Shown here piece after piece: positions 50,411-60,772 of a DNA stretch of 64,000 nucleotides. Source of the DNA: Rhizobiaceae bacterium CPCC 101076 (GTDB taxonomy: Bacteria; Pseudomonadota; Alphaproteobacteria; Rhizobiales; Methylopilaceae); contig QDFX01000003.1 of assembly GCA_003347645.1 (NCBI GenBank), forward strand, positions 186,001 to 250,000, in the 5' to 3' direction. Position numbers and translations under genes: made by a program. Numbering within the stretch: position 1 is the first letter of the stretch; every line of letters starts with the position of its first letter. The notes under the pieces were generated by a model. The model worked only from the letters and a program-made list of their open reading frames with translations. It was not told the DNA's origin and did no database searches.

Positions 50411-51616
50411 ATGCCGTCATTTGAGGAACTGATCCAGCAGGGCGCCGGTAACGCCTGGCTGTTCATACCCAGCGCAATCCTGCTGGGCGCCTTGCATGGG
50501 CTGGAGCCCGGTCACTCGAAGACAATGATGGCCGCGTTCATCATCGCGATCCGGGGAACGATCGCCCAGGCAGTGATGCTCGGTATTGCCGCGACCGTTT
50601 CCCATACGATTGTGGTTTGGACGATCGCACTCGGCGGCATGTATCTCTATCAGGGCCTCGATGCTGAAAAGGTCGAGCCGTACCTGCAGCTGGTGTCCGG
50701 GGTGATCATCATCGGCATGGCGCTATGGATGATCCAGCGGACCTGGCAGGACCAGCAGGCTGCCAAGGCCGCCGCCGACCATTCGCACGGGCACCACGAT
50801 CACGATCATGACCACTCGCATGGTCACGATCACCACCATGACGATGTCCGGATGATCGATACCGGCCACGGTCTCCACAAGCTGGTGCTGCACGAAGATG
50901 CCGCCGGGGCCCGCTGGCGCTTCTCCCCCGAGCGCGGCAAGCCTTGGACGGCCGGAGAAGTCACGCTGAAGACCGAGCGCCCGGACGGCCGCGAGCAGAC
51001 TTTCACCTTCCGCGAGGCCGGTAGCTATATCGAGAGCGTCGAAGTAATTCCGGAGCCCCATGACTTCATGGTCCGCCTCGTCCTGGGCCACAAGGACCAC
51101 TCACACGACTTCGATGTTTCGTTCCTTGAGAGCACCGCGGGATCCGATCATCTCCATGAGGAGATGAGGGGACTGGAAATCGGCACGGACGGCTACCAGG
51201 ACGCCCACGAACTCGCGCATGCCAACGACATCCGCAAGCGCTTCGCTGGGCAGCGCAATGTCACCAATTGGCAGATCGTGCTCTTCGGCCTAACCGGCGG
51301 ACTGATCCCATGTCCCGCTGCCATCACCGTCCTGCTTCTCTGCCTGCAGCTGAAGGAAATTCCGCTCGGCGCGGTTCTGGTTCTCTGCTTCTCGATCGGC
51401 TTGGCCGTGACGCTGGTCCTCGTCGGAGCAGCCGCGGCGGTCGGTGTCCGCCACGCGACACAACGAATCAGCTGGTTCTCGACTTTCGCCCGGCGCGCGC
51501 CCTATTTCTCAGGCGTTCTGCTCGTGGGTGTCGGACTTTATGTCGGCTGGCATGGCTATGCCGGTCTGCCGGATCACGCGGCTTCGGCTGCAGATCTGAC
51601 GATCAGCCGGGGATGA
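50411..51616 (+). CDS. rcnA: Nickel/cobalt efflux protein RcnA (NicO family)
   Basis: A 401-residue inner-membrane exporter with about six transmembrane segments. HGLEPGHSKTMM in the first helices is the NicO metal motif, and a long His/Asp-rich loop (about 122-145, repeated HGHHDH-type) binds metal in the cytosol or periplasm. GGLIPCPAAITVLLLCL near residue 296 is a second family signature. Between them lies a 110-residue soluble insert, longer than in E. coli RcnA. Cotranscribed with the metal sensor just upstream. Confidence 0.93.
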   Translation: MPSFEELIQQGAGNAWLFIPSAILLGALHGLEPGHSKTMMAAFIIAIRGTIAQAVMLGIAATVSHTIVVWTIALGGMYLYQGLDAEKVEPYLQLVSGVIIIGMALWMIQRTWQDQQAAKAAADHSHGHHDHDHDHSHGHDHHHDDVRMIDTGHGLHKLVLHEDAAGARWRFSPERGKPWTAGEVTLKTERPDGREQTFTFREAGSYIESVEVIPEPHDFMVRLVLGHKDHSHDFDVSFLESTAGSDHLHEEMRGLEIGTDGYQDAHELAHANDIRKRFAGQRNVTNWQIVLFGLTGGLIPCPAAITVLLLCLQLKEIPLGAVLVLCFSIGLAVTLVLVGAAAAVGVRHATQRISWFSTFARRAPYFSGVLLVGVGLYVGWHGYAGLPDHAASAADLTISRG

Positions 51617-51654
51617 GCGACCTAATCCGGCGGCATCCGCGGGCGTGGCCGTTC

Positions 51655-52713
51655 TCACGAGAGACCAAGCATCCGCCGGGCGAGATTCGTATCCTTCGCG
51701 CCGCCGGCGAAGTCATCGAAGGCCGTTTCGGTCACGCGAATGATGTGGTCGGCGATGAAACGGGCGCCTTCGCGGGCGCCGTCTTCGGGGTGCTTCAGCG
51801 CGCATTCCCATTCGAGCACCGCCCAGCCTGCGAAGCCGTACTGCGTCAGTTTCGAGAAGACGGCCTTGAAGTCGACCTGTCCGTCGCCGGGCGAGCGGAA
51901 GCGACCGGCACGATCGATCCAGGGCGCATAGCCCGAATAGACGCCCTGGCGGCCGGTCGGGCGGAACTCGGCATCCTTCACGTGGAAGGCGCTGATCCGC
52001 TCGTGGTAGATGTCGATGAAGGAGAGGTAGTCGAGCTGCTGCAGGACGAAATGCGACGGATCATAATTAATCCGGCAGCGCGGATGTCCGCCCAATCGTT
52101 CGAGGAATAGCTCGAAGGTGGCGCCGTCGAAGACATCCTCACCCGGATGGATCTCGAAGCCGATATCGACACCCTCGGCATCGTAAGCGTCGAGGATCGG
52201 TCGCCAGCGGCGCGCAAGTTCCGCAAAGGCCTCCTCGGCCAGACCGGGAGGCCGCTGCGGCCAGGGATAGACGAAGGGCCATGCGAGCGCCCCGGTGAAG
52301 CTGACGCTGCCGGTCAGGCCAAGCCGTCGCGAGGCTCTGGCGGCGAACAGCATCTGCTCCACCGCCCACTTCTGACGCTCGCTCGGCTTGCCGTGCACCT
52401 CTCCTGGAGCGAAAGCATCGAAGGCGGCATCGTAGGCGGGATGGACGGCGACGAGCTGGCCGAGAAGATGGGTCGAAAGCTCGGTGATCTCCACACCGTT
52501 CTCCCGAGCGGTCCCCGCGATCTCATCGCAATAGGTCTGCGAATTGGCGGCCTCGGCGAGATCGAAAAAGCGCGTGTCCGAGGCCGGCAGCTGGACGCCG
52601 CGATAGCCCAGACCGGCAGCCCATTTCGTGATCTCCGGCCATGACGAAAAGGGGGCGACATCGCTGGCGAACTGGGCAAGGAAAATCGCGGGACCATTTA
52701 TCGTCGCGGGCAT
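51655..52713 (-). CDS. Sugar phosphate isomerase/epimerase family TIM-barrel protein
   Basis: A 352-residue xylose-isomerase-like TIM barrel: IGFEIHPGEDVF (Glu and His), INYDPSHFVLQ (Asp and His), ISAFHVKDAEF and AVLEWECAL carry the usual divalent metal ligands. Family members isomerise or epimerise sugars and inositols, or dehydrate sugar acids. It is divergent from the ROK regulator and sugar importer, which suggests that it acts on the imported sugar or an oxidised derivative produced by the Gfo/Idh/MocA enzyme. Confidence 0.88.
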   Translation of the reverse strand: MPATINGPAIFLAQFASDVAPFSSWPEITKWAAGLGYRGVQLPASDTRFFDLAEAANSQTYCDEIAGTARENGVEITELSTHLLGQLVAVHPAYDAAFDAFAPGEVHGKPSERQKWAVEQMLFAARASRRLGLTGSVSFTGALAWPFVYPWPQRPPGLAEEAFAELARRWRPILDAYDAEGVDIGFEIHPGEDVFDGATFELFLERLGGHPRCRINYDPSHFVLQQLDYLSFIDIYHERISAFHVKDAEFRPTGRQGVYSGYAPWIDRAGRFRSPGDGQVDFKAVFSKLTQYGFAGWAVLEWECALKHPEDGAREGARFIADHIIRVTETAFDDFAGGAKDTNLARRMLGLS

Positions 52714-52832
52714 TTGTGACGGCCTTCTGCGGATTGGATCGTCCGACGTTGCCGCAAGGTCGAGCGCTTCGTCCAGCCTTCAGCGAATGGCCGAAGCCAA
52801 ACGCGCTTCAACTCCACTTCAGCTCGGTGCAG

Positions 52833-52847
52833 GCCGAAGTTCGGCCT
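52833..52847. promoter_or_regulatory. Palindrome in the ROK / isomerase divergent promoter
   Basis: GGCCGAA-G-TTCGGCC is a perfect 15-bp palindrome in the gap 52714-52927. A second dyad GGCC-GAATAA-GGCC lies at 52889-52902. Either could be an operator for the ROK-family repressor. Confidence 0.4.
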
Positions 52848-52969
52848 TGAGCGGCGGCAGTTTCTTCGCCTAGCCTTGGATTCAGAGCGGCCGAATAAGG
52901 CCCTAGGGAAACGCTCGGGAGGCTAAGATCGCGCTGCCGTGGCATCATGTAAGCCCGGGCGAGCTCGCG

Positions 52970-54133
52970 ATGCTCAATGCGATCTTCTGGTCGGGCGGCT
53001 GTGCGCGCCACGAATTATCGGACACGCTCGAGTTCTCGCGCAGCAAGACCAATGCGCTCGCCGCCGGGCTGCTTGAACAGGGCCTCCTGGATGAGGTTGG
53101 CCTCCAACTGTCGCGAGGCGGCCGGCGGCCCGAGACCCTCCGTATCGATTCTCAGATGGGCGTGGTGATCGGCGTCGACATCGGCGCGACAAGCCTTGAT
53201 CTTGCTCTGCTCCGCCCGGACCTCAGCGTCGTCGCCAAGCACTCACAAACCGCCGACGTCCAACTCGGCCCGGGACCGATCATGTCGCGGCTCCGTACGC
53301 TGATCCCGGCCATGCTGGCAGAGAACGGCATTGCGCCCGAAGACGTGCTCTCGGTTGGCATCGGCGTGCCGGGGCCGGTGAACTTCGCGGTCGGCCAGCT
53401 CGTCAATCCGCCATTGATGCCGGGCTGGGACAGTTTCTCCATCCGCGACGACATTCGCGAAGTGACGTCGGCGCCCGTCTTCGTTGACAACGATGTGAAT
53501 CTGATGGCGCTCGGCGTGCTGTGGCGCCAGCACCGGCAGATCCAGGACTTCCTCATCATCAAGGTCGGGACGGGAATAGGCTGCGGTATCGTCTGTCATG
53601 GTGAGCTTTATCGCGGGGCGAGCGGCTCGGCCGGGGATATCGGGCATATCTGCGTCGATCCCGAGGGCCCGGTGTGCCGCTGCGGCAACAGAGGCTGCGT
53701 CGAGGCGATGGCGGCGGCACCGGCAATCGTCGAGATGGCCGTGGAGGCTGCTCAGTCCGGCCGGAGCCCCATTCTCGCGGAGAAGCTCAAGGCGAAGGGC
53801 CGGTTGGAAGCGATCGATGTGGGGGCGGCGAGCCGCGCCGGCGATGCCGCCTCCGACGCGATCATCGCGCGGTCCGGGCATCTGATCGGTCAGATGCTCG
53901 CGGCGCTCGTCAACTTTTACAATCCCTCACACGTCTTCGTCGGCGGTGGCGTATCTGGTATCGGGCCGATGTTCCTTGCAGCGATCCGGCAGAGCGTGAG
54001 CCAGCGCTCCCTGGCGCTGTCGACGCGTCATCTCGAAATCACCTACGCCCCGCTCCGCAACGAGGAGGGCTTGATCGGGGCAGGTGTCCTGGCCATGCGC
54101 GAGGCGCTGCGTATCGGGAGTGTCGCCGTATGA
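52970..54133 (+). CDS. ROK-family transcriptional repressor
   Basis: A 387-residue regulator from the ATG at 52970: N-terminal winged HTH (HELSDTLEFSRSKTNALAAGLL), then a sugar-kinase-like ROK domain with GVDIGATSLDLAL, VGIGVPGPV, VDNDVNLMALG, the zinc motif CRCGNRGCVE and GGGVSGIG. It binds a sugar and derepresses the ABC importer downstream, with which it overlaps by 4 bp (ATGA). The start is doubtful: homologous-looking residues (LPWHHVSPGE) continue 14 codons upstream to an ATC codon at 52928 that has a perfect GGGAGG 5 bp before it. Confidence 0.87.
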   Translation: MLNAIFWSGGCARHELSDTLEFSRSKTNALAAGLLEQGLLDEVGLQLSRGGRRPETLRIDSQMGVVIGVDIGATSLDLALLRPDLSVVAKHSQTADVQLGPGPIMSRLRTLIPAMLAENGIAPEDVLSVGIGVPGPVNFAVGQLVNPPLMPGWDSFSIRDDIREVTSAPVFVDNDVNLMALGVLWRQHRQIQDFLIIKVGTGIGCGIVCHGELYRGASGSAGDIGHICVDPEGPVCRCGNRGCVEAMAAAPAIVEMAVEAAQSGRSPILAEKLKAKGRLEAIDVGAASRAGDAASDAIIARSGHLIGQMLAALVNFYNPSHVFVGGGVSGIGPMFLAAIRQSVSQRSLALSTRHLEITYAPLRNEEGLIGAGVLAMREALRIGSVAV

Positions 54134-55650
54134 CCGACACGGCACAGAGCCTAGCCGGCGTCTCAGTTGCCTTCGACGGCATCGTCAAGCGCTTCGGCCC
54201 CGTCGAGGTGCTGCACGGGGTGAGCTTCGCGCTGGAGCCCGGCCGCGTCTATGGCCTGCTCGGCGAGAACGGCGCCGGCAAGTCGACGCTGATGAAGATC
54301 CTCGCGGGCTATGAGGCGCCGAGCGCGGGCAGCGTGCTGATCAATGGCGAGCCGGTCTCGTTCAGAACTTCCCGCGATGCCGAGACGCTCGGAATCGTGC
54401 TGATCCATCAGGAGTTCAACCTGGCCGAAGACCTCACCGTCGCCGGCAACATCTTCCTCGGCCACGAAAAGAAGAGGGGCTGGTTCCTGAACGAGGCGGC
54501 GATGCGGGAAGGCGCACTCGCGGCGATGCGGCAGGTCGGGCTCGACATCGATCCGGCGACTCCCGTTCGCCGCCTGATCGTCGCGGAGAAGCAGCTCGTC
54601 GAAATCGCGAAGGCGGTGGCGCGTCGCGCGCGGCTCCTGATCATGGACGAGCCGACGGCGACCCTGACACCGTCCGAGGCCGCCAGGCTCTTCGCTCTGA
54701 TCGCGCGAATGCGCGCAGATGGCGTGACCGTGATCTACATCTCGCACAAGCTCGACGAGGTGGAGCGGATCACCGACGAGGTGATCGTCATGCGAGACGG
54801 GCGGTTCGTCGGCCGCGCGCCGACGCATACGGTCACGCGCCATGCGATGGCCACGATGATGGTCGGCCGCGAGATCGCCGATCAGTTCCCGCCCCGTCTG
54901 ACGGTGGATGAAACCCGCGCTCCGGCTCTTGGCGTCCGCAAAGTCAGCGTTCCCGGCTGGGCGTATGAGGCCAGCTTCGAGGTCCGTCCCGGCGAAATCC
55001 TCGGCTTCGCCGGGCTCGTTGGGGCAGGCCGCACCGAGTTGTTCGAGGGCATTCTCGGATTGCGCCCGGCGAGCGGAACAATCGAGCTGCAGGGGAGGGC
55101 GGTAAAGTTCCGCTCGCTGCGCGACGCAGCCAAATACGGACTCACCTATCTGAGCGAGGACCGCAAAGGCAAAGGCCTGCATGTCGATTTCCCGCTCGGT
55201 CCAAACCTGACCCTGATGGCGCTCGAGCGTTATGCGAAACCCTGGCTCGACCCGTCGGCGGAGAGACGGGCGCTCGAAGGCGCGGTCGACGAATTCGGCA
55301 TCCGCGCCGGATCGCTCTCGGTCAAGGCATCATCATTGTCGGGCGGCAATCAGCAGAAGCTTGCGCTCGCCAAGGTGCTCCATCCCGAACCGAAGGTCGT
55401 CGTTCTCGATGAGCCGACGCGCGGCGTCGACGTCGGCGCCAAGCGCGAAATCTATTTCTTGATCCATCGGCTGGCCCAGCAGGGCCTGGCGGTGATCGTC
55501 ATCTCGTCCGAGCTAATCGAGCTGATCGGGCTCGCAAATCGGGTCGCCGTCATGCGCGCGGGCCGGATCGTCGCGACGCTTTCGGGTGAAGAGCTGAATG
55601 AAGAAACCATGATCGCTTACGCCACGGGGACGCGGCATGTCGCAGCCTGA
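54130..55650 (+). CDS. Sugar ABC transporter ATP-binding protein (two ATPase domains)
   Basis: A 506-residue RbsA/XylG/AraG-type protein with two ABC domains. Domain 1: [32 protein letters not shown], with an unusual [16 protein letters not shown] signature. Domain 2: degenerate Walker [30 protein letters not shown] and [13 protein letters not shown]. It energises uptake of a monosaccharide. Starts within the ROK stop (ATGA) and overlaps the permease by 14 bp. Confidence 0.93.
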   Translation: MTDTAQSLAGVSVAFDGIVKRFGPVEVLHGVSFALEPGRVYGLLGENGAGKSTLMKILAGYEAPSAGSVLINGEPVSFRTSRDAETLGIVLIHQEFNLAEDLTVAGNIFLGHEKKRGWFLNEAAMREGALAAMRQVGLDIDPATPVRRLIVAEKQLVEIAKAVARRARLLIMDEPTATLTPSEAARLFALIARMRADGVTVIYISHKLDEVERITDEVIVMRDGRFVGRAPTHTVTRHAMATMMVGREIADQFPPRLTVDETRAPALGVRKVSVPGWAYEASFEVRPGEILGFAGLVGAGRTELFEGILGLRPASGTIELQGRAVKFRSLRDAAKYGLTYLSEDRKGKGLHVDFPLGPNLTLMALERYAKPWLDPSAERRALEGAVDEFGIRAGSLSVKASSLSGGNQQKLALAKVLHPEPKVVVLDEPTRGVDVGAKREIYFLIHRLAQQGLAVIVISSELIELIGLANRVAVMRAGRIVATLSGEELNEETMIAYATGTRHVAA

Positions 55651-56668
55651 CATCAACACCAGCACGACCAGCGTGGGCAAGGCCGGACGCCGGAGTGCCA
55701 ACGCGAAGTCATCCCTCTCCGAGCGGTTGGCAAGCCTGGGGCCGGTCCTCGGGCTGATTCTCCTCTGCGCGGTCGGGACGGCGCTCAACAGCGACTTCGC
55801 CACGGTCGACAACCTGACGAACGTCCTGACGCGCACGGCCTTCATCGGCATCATCGCGGTCGGCATGTGTTTCGTGATCATTCTCGGAGGCATCGACCTC
55901 TCGGTCGGGTCGATGGCCGCGTTGATCGCTGGCTGCGTGATCATGTTCATCAACTGGGCAGGACCGGCGCTCGGATCGCCGCTTCTGGCGGTGCTGCTCG
56001 GCGCGGCGCTGGCCGTCGTCCTCGGAGCGGCTTTCGGGCTGATCCACGGCGTTCTGATCGCGAAAGGGCGGATCGAACCCTTCATCGTCACGCTCGGCAC
56101 ACTCGGCATTTTTCGTGCCTATCTGACCTATTTCGCGGATGGCGGTGCGCTGACCCTCGCCAACGATACCGCGGATCTCTACGCGCCGGTCTACTACGGC
56201 AGCTGGCTCGGCGTTCCGGTGCCGGTCTGGGTGTTTCTCATGGTCGCGCTGGTCGGCGCTCTGATTCTCAACAAGACCGCCTATGGACGCTACGTTCAGG
56301 CGATCGGCTCCAACGAGGCGGTCGCCCGCTATGCCGCCGTCGACGTCGATCGCATCAAGATACTGACCTACATGCTGCTCGGCGCCTGCGTCGGCATCGC
56401 GACGCTGCTCTATGTCCCGCGTCTCGGCTCGGCCTCGCCGACGACCGGACTTTTGTGGGAACTGGAGGCGATCGCATCCGTCATCGTCGGCGGCGCGGCG
56501 CTCAAGGGCGGCCAAGGCAGCATCACCGGAACGGTGGTCGGCGCGATCCTGCTCTCGGTGATCAGCAACATCCTCAATCTCACGAGCATCATCAGCGTCT
56601 ACCTGAATGCCGCCGTGCAGGGCTTCGTCATCATCGCCGTCGCGTATTTGCAGAAGGGGCGCCGTTAG
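55637..56668 (+). CDS. Sugar ABC transporter permease (RbsC-like)
   Basis: A 343-residue membrane protein of the ribose/xylose/arabinose permease family with about ten hydrophobic segments. [62 protein letters not shown] and [19 protein letters not shown] are family signatures. Overlaps the ATPase gene by 14 bp. Confidence 0.93.
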   Translation: MSQPDINTSTTSVGKAGRRSANAKSSLSERLASLGPVLGLILLCAVGTALNSDFATVDNLTNVLTRTAFIGIIAVGMCFVIILGGIDLSVGSMAALIAGCVIMFINWAGPALGSPLLAVLLGAALAVVLGAAFGLIHGVLIAKGRIEPFIVTLGTLGIFRAYLTYFADGGALTLANDTADLYAPVYYGSWLGVPVPVWVFLMVALVGALILNKTAYGRYVQAIGSNEAVARYAAVDVDRIKILTYMLLGACVGIATLLYVPRLGSASPTTGLLWELEAIASVIVGGAALKGGQGSITGTVVGAILLSVISNILNLTSIISVYLNAAVQGFVIIAVAYLQKGRR

Positions 56669-56696
56669 AGCGACCCGCCAACAGGGAGGTAATGAA

Positions 56697-57671
56697 ATGT
56701 CAGAAACGAACCGGCGTGACATGCTGAAGTCGGCGGTCGCGGCCGTCGCCTTCGCGGCCGTGGGCGCGTCGCCCTCACTCGCGGCAGAGACCGTCAATCT
56801 CGGCGTGTCGATCCCGGCCGCCACCCACAGCTTCATGGGCGGCATCAACTACTGGGCGAACCAGGCGAAGAAGAATCTCGAGGCGCAGCACAAGGACCTG
56901 AAGATCACCATCAGGACGGCCGCGAACGCAACCGAGCAGGCGAACCAGCTTCAGGATCTGAGCACGGTCAACAAGATCAACGCGCTCGTGGTCTTCCCCT
57001 TCGAGTCGGCCGCGCTGACGAAGCCGGTCGCAAACGTGAAGGCGAAGGGCGCCTACGTCACCGTGGTCGATCGCGGCCTGACCGATACGAGTGCGCAGGA
57101 CGCCTATGTCGCTGGCGACAACACCGCGTTCGGCCGAATTCCCGCCGAGTACATCGTCAAGAAGCTCAACGGCAAAGGCAACGTCGTCGCCCTGCGCGGC
57201 ATCCCGACGACGCTCGACAACGAACGCATGGATGCCTTCACAGCCGTCCTGAAGGCGCATCCCGACGTCAAACTGCTTGATGCCAAGTATGGAAACTGGA
57301 ACCGGGACGACGCCTTCAAGGTCACACAGGACTTCCTGACGCGCTTCAAGGAGATCGATGCGTTCTGGGCGGCCGACGACGACATGGCGTTCGGTGCCAT
57401 GCGTGCGATCAACCAGGCTGGCCGCAAGGACATCAAGCTGATCTTCGGCGGCGCCGGCGCGAAGGACATGGTGAAGGTGATCCTCGACGGGTCCGATCCA
57501 CGGATCGAGGCCAATGTCAGCTATTCGCCGAAATTCATCTACGACGCGATCAAGCTGACCGCCGAGGCGCGGCTGAAGGGCGAGAAGCTGCCGCCGACGA
57601 CGATCATTCCCTCGGTGCTGATCGATAAGGGCAACGCCAAGGACTTCTACTATCCCGACTCGCCGTTCTGA
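56697..57671 (+). CDS. Sugar ABC transporter periplasmic binding protein
   Basis: A 324-residue periplasmic-binding protein of the ribose/galactose type. A Tat-like signal ([24 protein letters not shown]) is followed by [42 protein letters not shown] and [16 protein letters not shown], which line the sugar site. GGGAGGT lies 7 bp before the ATG at 56697; a nearby out-of-frame ATG at 56692 is ignored. Sugar identity is not fixed by sequence; L-arabinose or D-galactose would suit the enzymes downstream. Confidence 0.92.
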   Translation: MSETNRRDMLKSAVAAVAFAAVGASPSLAAETVNLGVSIPAATHSFMGGINYWANQAKKNLEAQHKDLKITIRTAANATEQANQLQDLSTVNKINALVVFPFESAALTKPVANVKAKGAYVTVVDRGLTDTSAQDAYVAGDNTAFGRIPAEYIVKKLNGKGNVVALRGIPTTLDNERMDAFTAVLKAHPDVKLLDAKYGNWNRDDAFKVTQDFLTRFKEIDAFWAADDDMAFGAMRAINQAGRKDIKLIFGGAGAKDMVKVILDGSDPRIEANVSYSPKFIYDAIKLTAEARLKGEKLPPTTIIPSVLIDKGNAKDFYYPDSPF

Positions 57672-57733
57672 GCCGGCGCTCTCCCGCAACGGTCGCCGCG
57701 ATGGCGGCGGCCGCTTTCCCCACGGATAAGATC

Positions 57734-58897
57734 ATGAGCGAGGAATCCCCGCGCAAGCTGCGCTATGCGATGATCGGTGGTGGGCGCGATGCCTTCATCG
57801 GGGCGGTGCACCGGCATGCGATTGCGCTGGACGGCATGGCCGAATTCACGGCCGGAGCCCTCTCGTCGACGCCCGAACGCGCGCTGGAATCCGGCCGCAT
57901 GCTCGGCCTTCCACCCGCGCGCAATCATGGCGATTGGCGAGCGCTGCTCGACGACGAACTACGGCGTCCCTCCGACGAACGCGTCGATTTCGTCACGATC
58001 GTCACGCCGACCGACACACATTTTTCGATTGCTGAAGCATTCGTCACCGCAGGCTTTCATGTCGTCTGTGACAAGCCGTTGGTGCAGTCCTCGGAGCAGG
58101 CGGAGACTCTCGTCCAAGCCGTCGCGGATCAGGGAAGCGTGTTCGGCGTCACCTACAACTATACGGGTTATCCCATGGTCCGTCAGGCGCGCGACATGGT
58201 GCGCGACGGCACGATCGGTACGGTGCGGAAGATCGTTGTCGAATATAATCAGGGCTGGCTAGCCACCGCGCTGGAGCGGGAAGGGCAGAAGCAGGCGAGC
58301 TGGCGCACCGACCCGGCGATGAGCGGCATCGGCGGCGCGATCGGCGATATCGGATCCCATGCCGAGAACCTCGTCTCGGCCGTGACCGGGCTCGAAATCG
58401 AGTCGCTCGTCGCTGATCTGGGCGCATTGGTTCCCGGCCGAGCCCTCGATGACGACGCCAATATGTTGCTGCGCTTTCGAGGTGGGGCTCGCGGCGTGCT
58501 GGTCGCCTCGCAGATCAATACCGGTCTCGAAAACGATCTCCGTCTTCACGTGTCGGGAACACTGGGAACGCTGGAGTGGCGGCAGGAACGGCCCAGCCGG
58601 CTGATCCATCACCGGCATGATGGCCCGAAGATCGTACTGACGCGCGGTTCGCCCTGGCTGAGCGCCTCGGCGAAGAGGGCAAGCCGCATCCCGGCTGGTC
58701 ATCCAGAAGGATTTATCGAAGCGTTTGCGAACATCTATCGCGGCGTCTTCGCCGCTATCAAAGCGAAAGAATCCGCCGGCACCGCCGATCCCATCGAAGC
58801 CGATTATCCGACTGTTCAGGACGGCGCTCGCGGCGTGCGCTTCATCGAACGCGCAGTCCAGTCGTCGAAACAAGGACAGTGGCTGGCATTCGATTAA
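57734..58897 (+). CDS. Gfo/Idh/MocA family oxidoreductase
   Basis: A 387-residue NAD(P)-dependent sugar or inositol dehydrogenase. Rossmann start [45 protein letters not shown] (catalytic Lys of the DKP motif), and [20 protein letters not shown] with the conserved Asp and His. In the neighbourhood of a xylose-isomerase-like protein on the opposite strand it may oxidise a sugar that the isomerase then rearranges. Starts 62 bp after the binding-protein stop. Confidence 0.9.
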   Translation: MSEESPRKLRYAMIGGGRDAFIGAVHRHAIALDGMAEFTAGALSSTPERALESGRMLGLPPARNHGDWRALLDDELRRPSDERVDFVTIVTPTDTHFSIAEAFVTAGFHVVCDKPLVQSSEQAETLVQAVADQGSVFGVTYNYTGYPMVRQARDMVRDGTIGTVRKIVVEYNQGWLATALEREGQKQASWRTDPAMSGIGGAIGDIGSHAENLVSAVTGLEIESLVADLGALVPGRALDDDANMLLRFRGGARGVLVASQINTGLENDLRLHVSGTLGTLEWRQERPSRLIHHRHDGPKIVLTRGSPWLSASAKRASRIPAGHPEGFIEAFANIYRGVFAAIKAKESAGTADPIEADYPTVQDGARGVRFIERAVQSSKQGQWLAFD

Positions 58898-58912
58898 ATC
58901 CCTTGCTCATCT

Positions 58913-58937
58913 CAATAGCTATATAATATGACTATTG
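58913..58937 (+). promoter_or_regulatory. Inverted repeat enclosing a TATAAT box upstream of the FadR-type regulator
   Basis: CAATAG (58913-58918) and CTATTG (58932-58937) flank a perfect TATAAT (58922-58927) in an AT-rich gap after the Gfo/Idh/MocA gene. This suggests an internal promoter for the second half of the cluster, repressed by a dimer bound over the -10 box, perhaps the FadR-type regulator itself. No clear -35 box is seen. Confidence 0.5.
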
Positions 58938-58998
58938 GATGCTGCTGAAGCGGGACCGACCGTCCATCAGAAGACGGCGGTGAAAAGGGAGGCCGGCC

Positions 58999-59118
58999 AT
59001 GAGTCGAACGGCAACGCTGCCGAGGGCGAACACATCTTCGTCTCTCGGACTTCACGAGCTTGCTGCAGACCGTTCCACATCCACGCGCCACGCCCTGGAT
59101 GCGCGAGGCCGCTGGTGA
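58999..59118 (+). CDS. Possible 39-codon upstream ORF coupled to the FadR-type gene
   Basis: ATG at 58999 has AAAGGGAGG 8 bp upstream, the best ribosome binding site in this gap. The reading frame encodes 39 residues, Ser/Thr/Arg-rich, with no known family, and its TGA overlaps the GTG start of the regulator (GTGA at 59115). That geometry suggests translational coupling, with the regulator lacking a strong site of its own. It could still be a chance ORF. Confidence 0.35.
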   Translation: MSRTATLPRANTSSSLGLHELAADRSTSTRHALDARGRW

Positions 59119-59855
59119 ACACGCAGCTCATCGTCATTCCCGTCGGCCGCGCTCGCTCGAACCACGCGGAGATCGCCCGCCAGATCGGCATCGACATCAT
59201 CGCCGGGCGCTATCCCGAGCACGGCAAACTGCCCGGCGATGCGGAGTTCACTGCTCAGTTCGGTGTCTCGCGACCCGTCGTCCGGGAAAGCGTCAAGACG
59301 CTGGTGGCAAAGGGCCTGCTCAGCACCAAGGCGAAGGTCGGCACGGTGGTGCGGGAGCGTTCCGCATGGAACATGTTCGATCCCGACGTGCTGGCCTGGC
59401 ACCTTGACGCCGGCATCGACCGCCGCTTCCTGCGCGATCTCGCCGATATTCGCCTCGCGGTGGAGCCGCGTTCGGCCGCGCTCGCAGCCGAACGGCGTAC
59501 TCCCGAGGCGCTGGCGCTGATCGAAGCGGCGATGCAGGAAATGCGCGAGGCGGATCCTTATTCGGTGGCGTTCGCTGAGGCCGACCTCCGCCTGCATATC
59601 GCTATCGCCAACGCCTCGGACAATCCGTTCATGCGCTCGATCGGCGCGGTCATAGAGGCGGCGCTTCGAGCCTCGTTCCTGCTCAGCGCTCCGGTTGAGG
59701 ACGTGGAGCGAGAGATCGCGATCGCCGCGCATTCGCGGATCGTCGAGGCGATCGCCCAACGCTCGCCGGAACTGGCAGGCGCGGCGATGACCGACGTGAT
59801 CTTCAACGGACTCCGCCGCCAGGGGGTGGATGGCGAAGGAGCCGCCGCCAGATGA
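59115..59855 (+). CDS. FadR-subfamily GntR transcriptional regulator
   Basis: A 246-residue regulator: winged HTH (about 15-80: IARQIGIDIIAGRYPEHGKLPGD, SRPVVRESVKTLVAKGLL) and an all-helical FCD effector domain with metal-ligand style residues (DLADIRLAVEP, DLRLHIAIANAS, HSRIVEAI). Such proteins respond to sugar acids and similar metabolites. It overlaps the dehydratase gene by 4 bp (ATGA), so it is in the operon it probably controls. The start is taken as GTG at 59115, where homology begins; a longer frame from 58935 exists but looks non-coding. Confidence 0.85.
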   Translation: MNTQLIVIPVGRARSNHAEIARQIGIDIIAGRYPEHGKLPGDAEFTAQFGVSRPVVRESVKTLVAKGLLSTKAKVGTVVRERSAWNMFDPDVLAWHLDAGIDRRFLRDLADIRLAVEPRSAALAAERRTPEALALIEAAMQEMREADPYSVAFAEADLRLHIAIANASDNPFMRSIGAVIEAALRASFLLSAPVEDVEREIAIAAHSRIVEAIAQRSPELAGAAMTDVIFNGLRRQGVDGEGAAAR

Positions 59856-60772
59856 CTGCGCGCCGACCATTCAAGGGCGTGTTCCCAGTGGCGCCCACCG
59901 TCTTCGACGACCATGGCGAACTCGATCTCGACGGGCAGAAGCGGGCCCTCGACTTCATGATCGATGCGGGCTCGCAGGGCATCTGCGTCCTCGCCAATTT
60001 CTCGGAGCAGTTCGTGCTCAGCGACGCCGAGCGCGACCTCGTGATGAGAACCGCGCTCGAGCACGTGGCTGGGCGCGTGCCAGTCATCGTCACCACCACT
60101 CATTTCTCGAGCGCGGTCTGTGCGGAGCGGTCTCGCCGGGCGCAGGAGGCGGGGGCCGCCATGGTGATGATCATGCCGCCCTATCACGGCGCCACGATCC
60201 GCGTGCCCGAAGACGGCATCTACGAGTTCTTCCGCCGCATCTCCGATGCGATCTCCATTCCGATCATGGTGCAGGACGCGCCTGTTGCCGGCACGCCTTT
60301 GTCGGCGCCGTTCCTCGCGAGGATGGCGCGGGAGATCGACAACCTTTCCTATTTCAAAATCGAGGTGCCACAGGCGGCTGCCAAGCTCAGGACCCTGATC
60401 GAGATCGGCGGCGAGGACATAGAAGGGCCCTGGGACGGCGAAGAGGCGATTACGCTGATCTCCGATCTCGAAGCCGGGGCGACCGGAGCGATGACCGGCG
60501 GCGGCTATCCGGACGGCATTCGAGAGATCACCGACTCCTTCTTTGAGGGTCGTCGCGACGACGCCTTCGCCGCCTATCAGCGCTGGCTGCCGCTGATCAA
60601 TTACGAGAACCGCCAGTGCGGCCTCTCAACCTGCAAGGTGCTGATGAAGGAGGGGGGTGTGATCGCATCCGAAGCGGTACGTCACCCGCTGCAGCCGCTC
60701 CACCCGGCAACCCGCGCCGGTTTGATCGAGACCGCGCGGCGTCTCGATCCCTTGGTATTGAGGTGGACATGA
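59852..60772 (+). CDS. L-2-keto-3-deoxyarabonate dehydratase-like (DapA superfamily)
   Basis: A 306-residue DHDPS-family aldolase/dehydratase. [17 protein letters not shown] opening, [39 protein letters not shown], the Schiff-base Lys in YFKIEVP and [15 protein letters not shown]. The whole pattern agrees with the Azospirillum L-2-keto-3-deoxyarabonate dehydratase as I remember it, which yields 2,5-dioxovalerate; the next gene encodes the dehydrogenase for that product. Overlaps both neighbours by 4 bp. Confidence 0.85.
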   Translation: MTARRPFKGVFPVAPTVFDDHGELDLDGQKRALDFMIDAGSQGICVLANFSEQFVLSDAERDLVMRTALEHVAGRVPVIVTTTHFSSAVCAERSRRAQEAGAAMVMIMPPYHGATIRVPEDGIYEFFRRISDAISIPIMVQDAPVAGTPLSAPFLARMAREIDNLSYFKIEVPQAAAKLRTLIEIGGEDIEGPWDGEEAITLISDLEAGATGAMTGGGYPDGIREITDSFFEGRRDDAFAAYQRWLPLINYENRQCGLSTCKVLMKEGGVIASEAVRHPLQPLHPATRAGLIETARRLDPLVLRWT

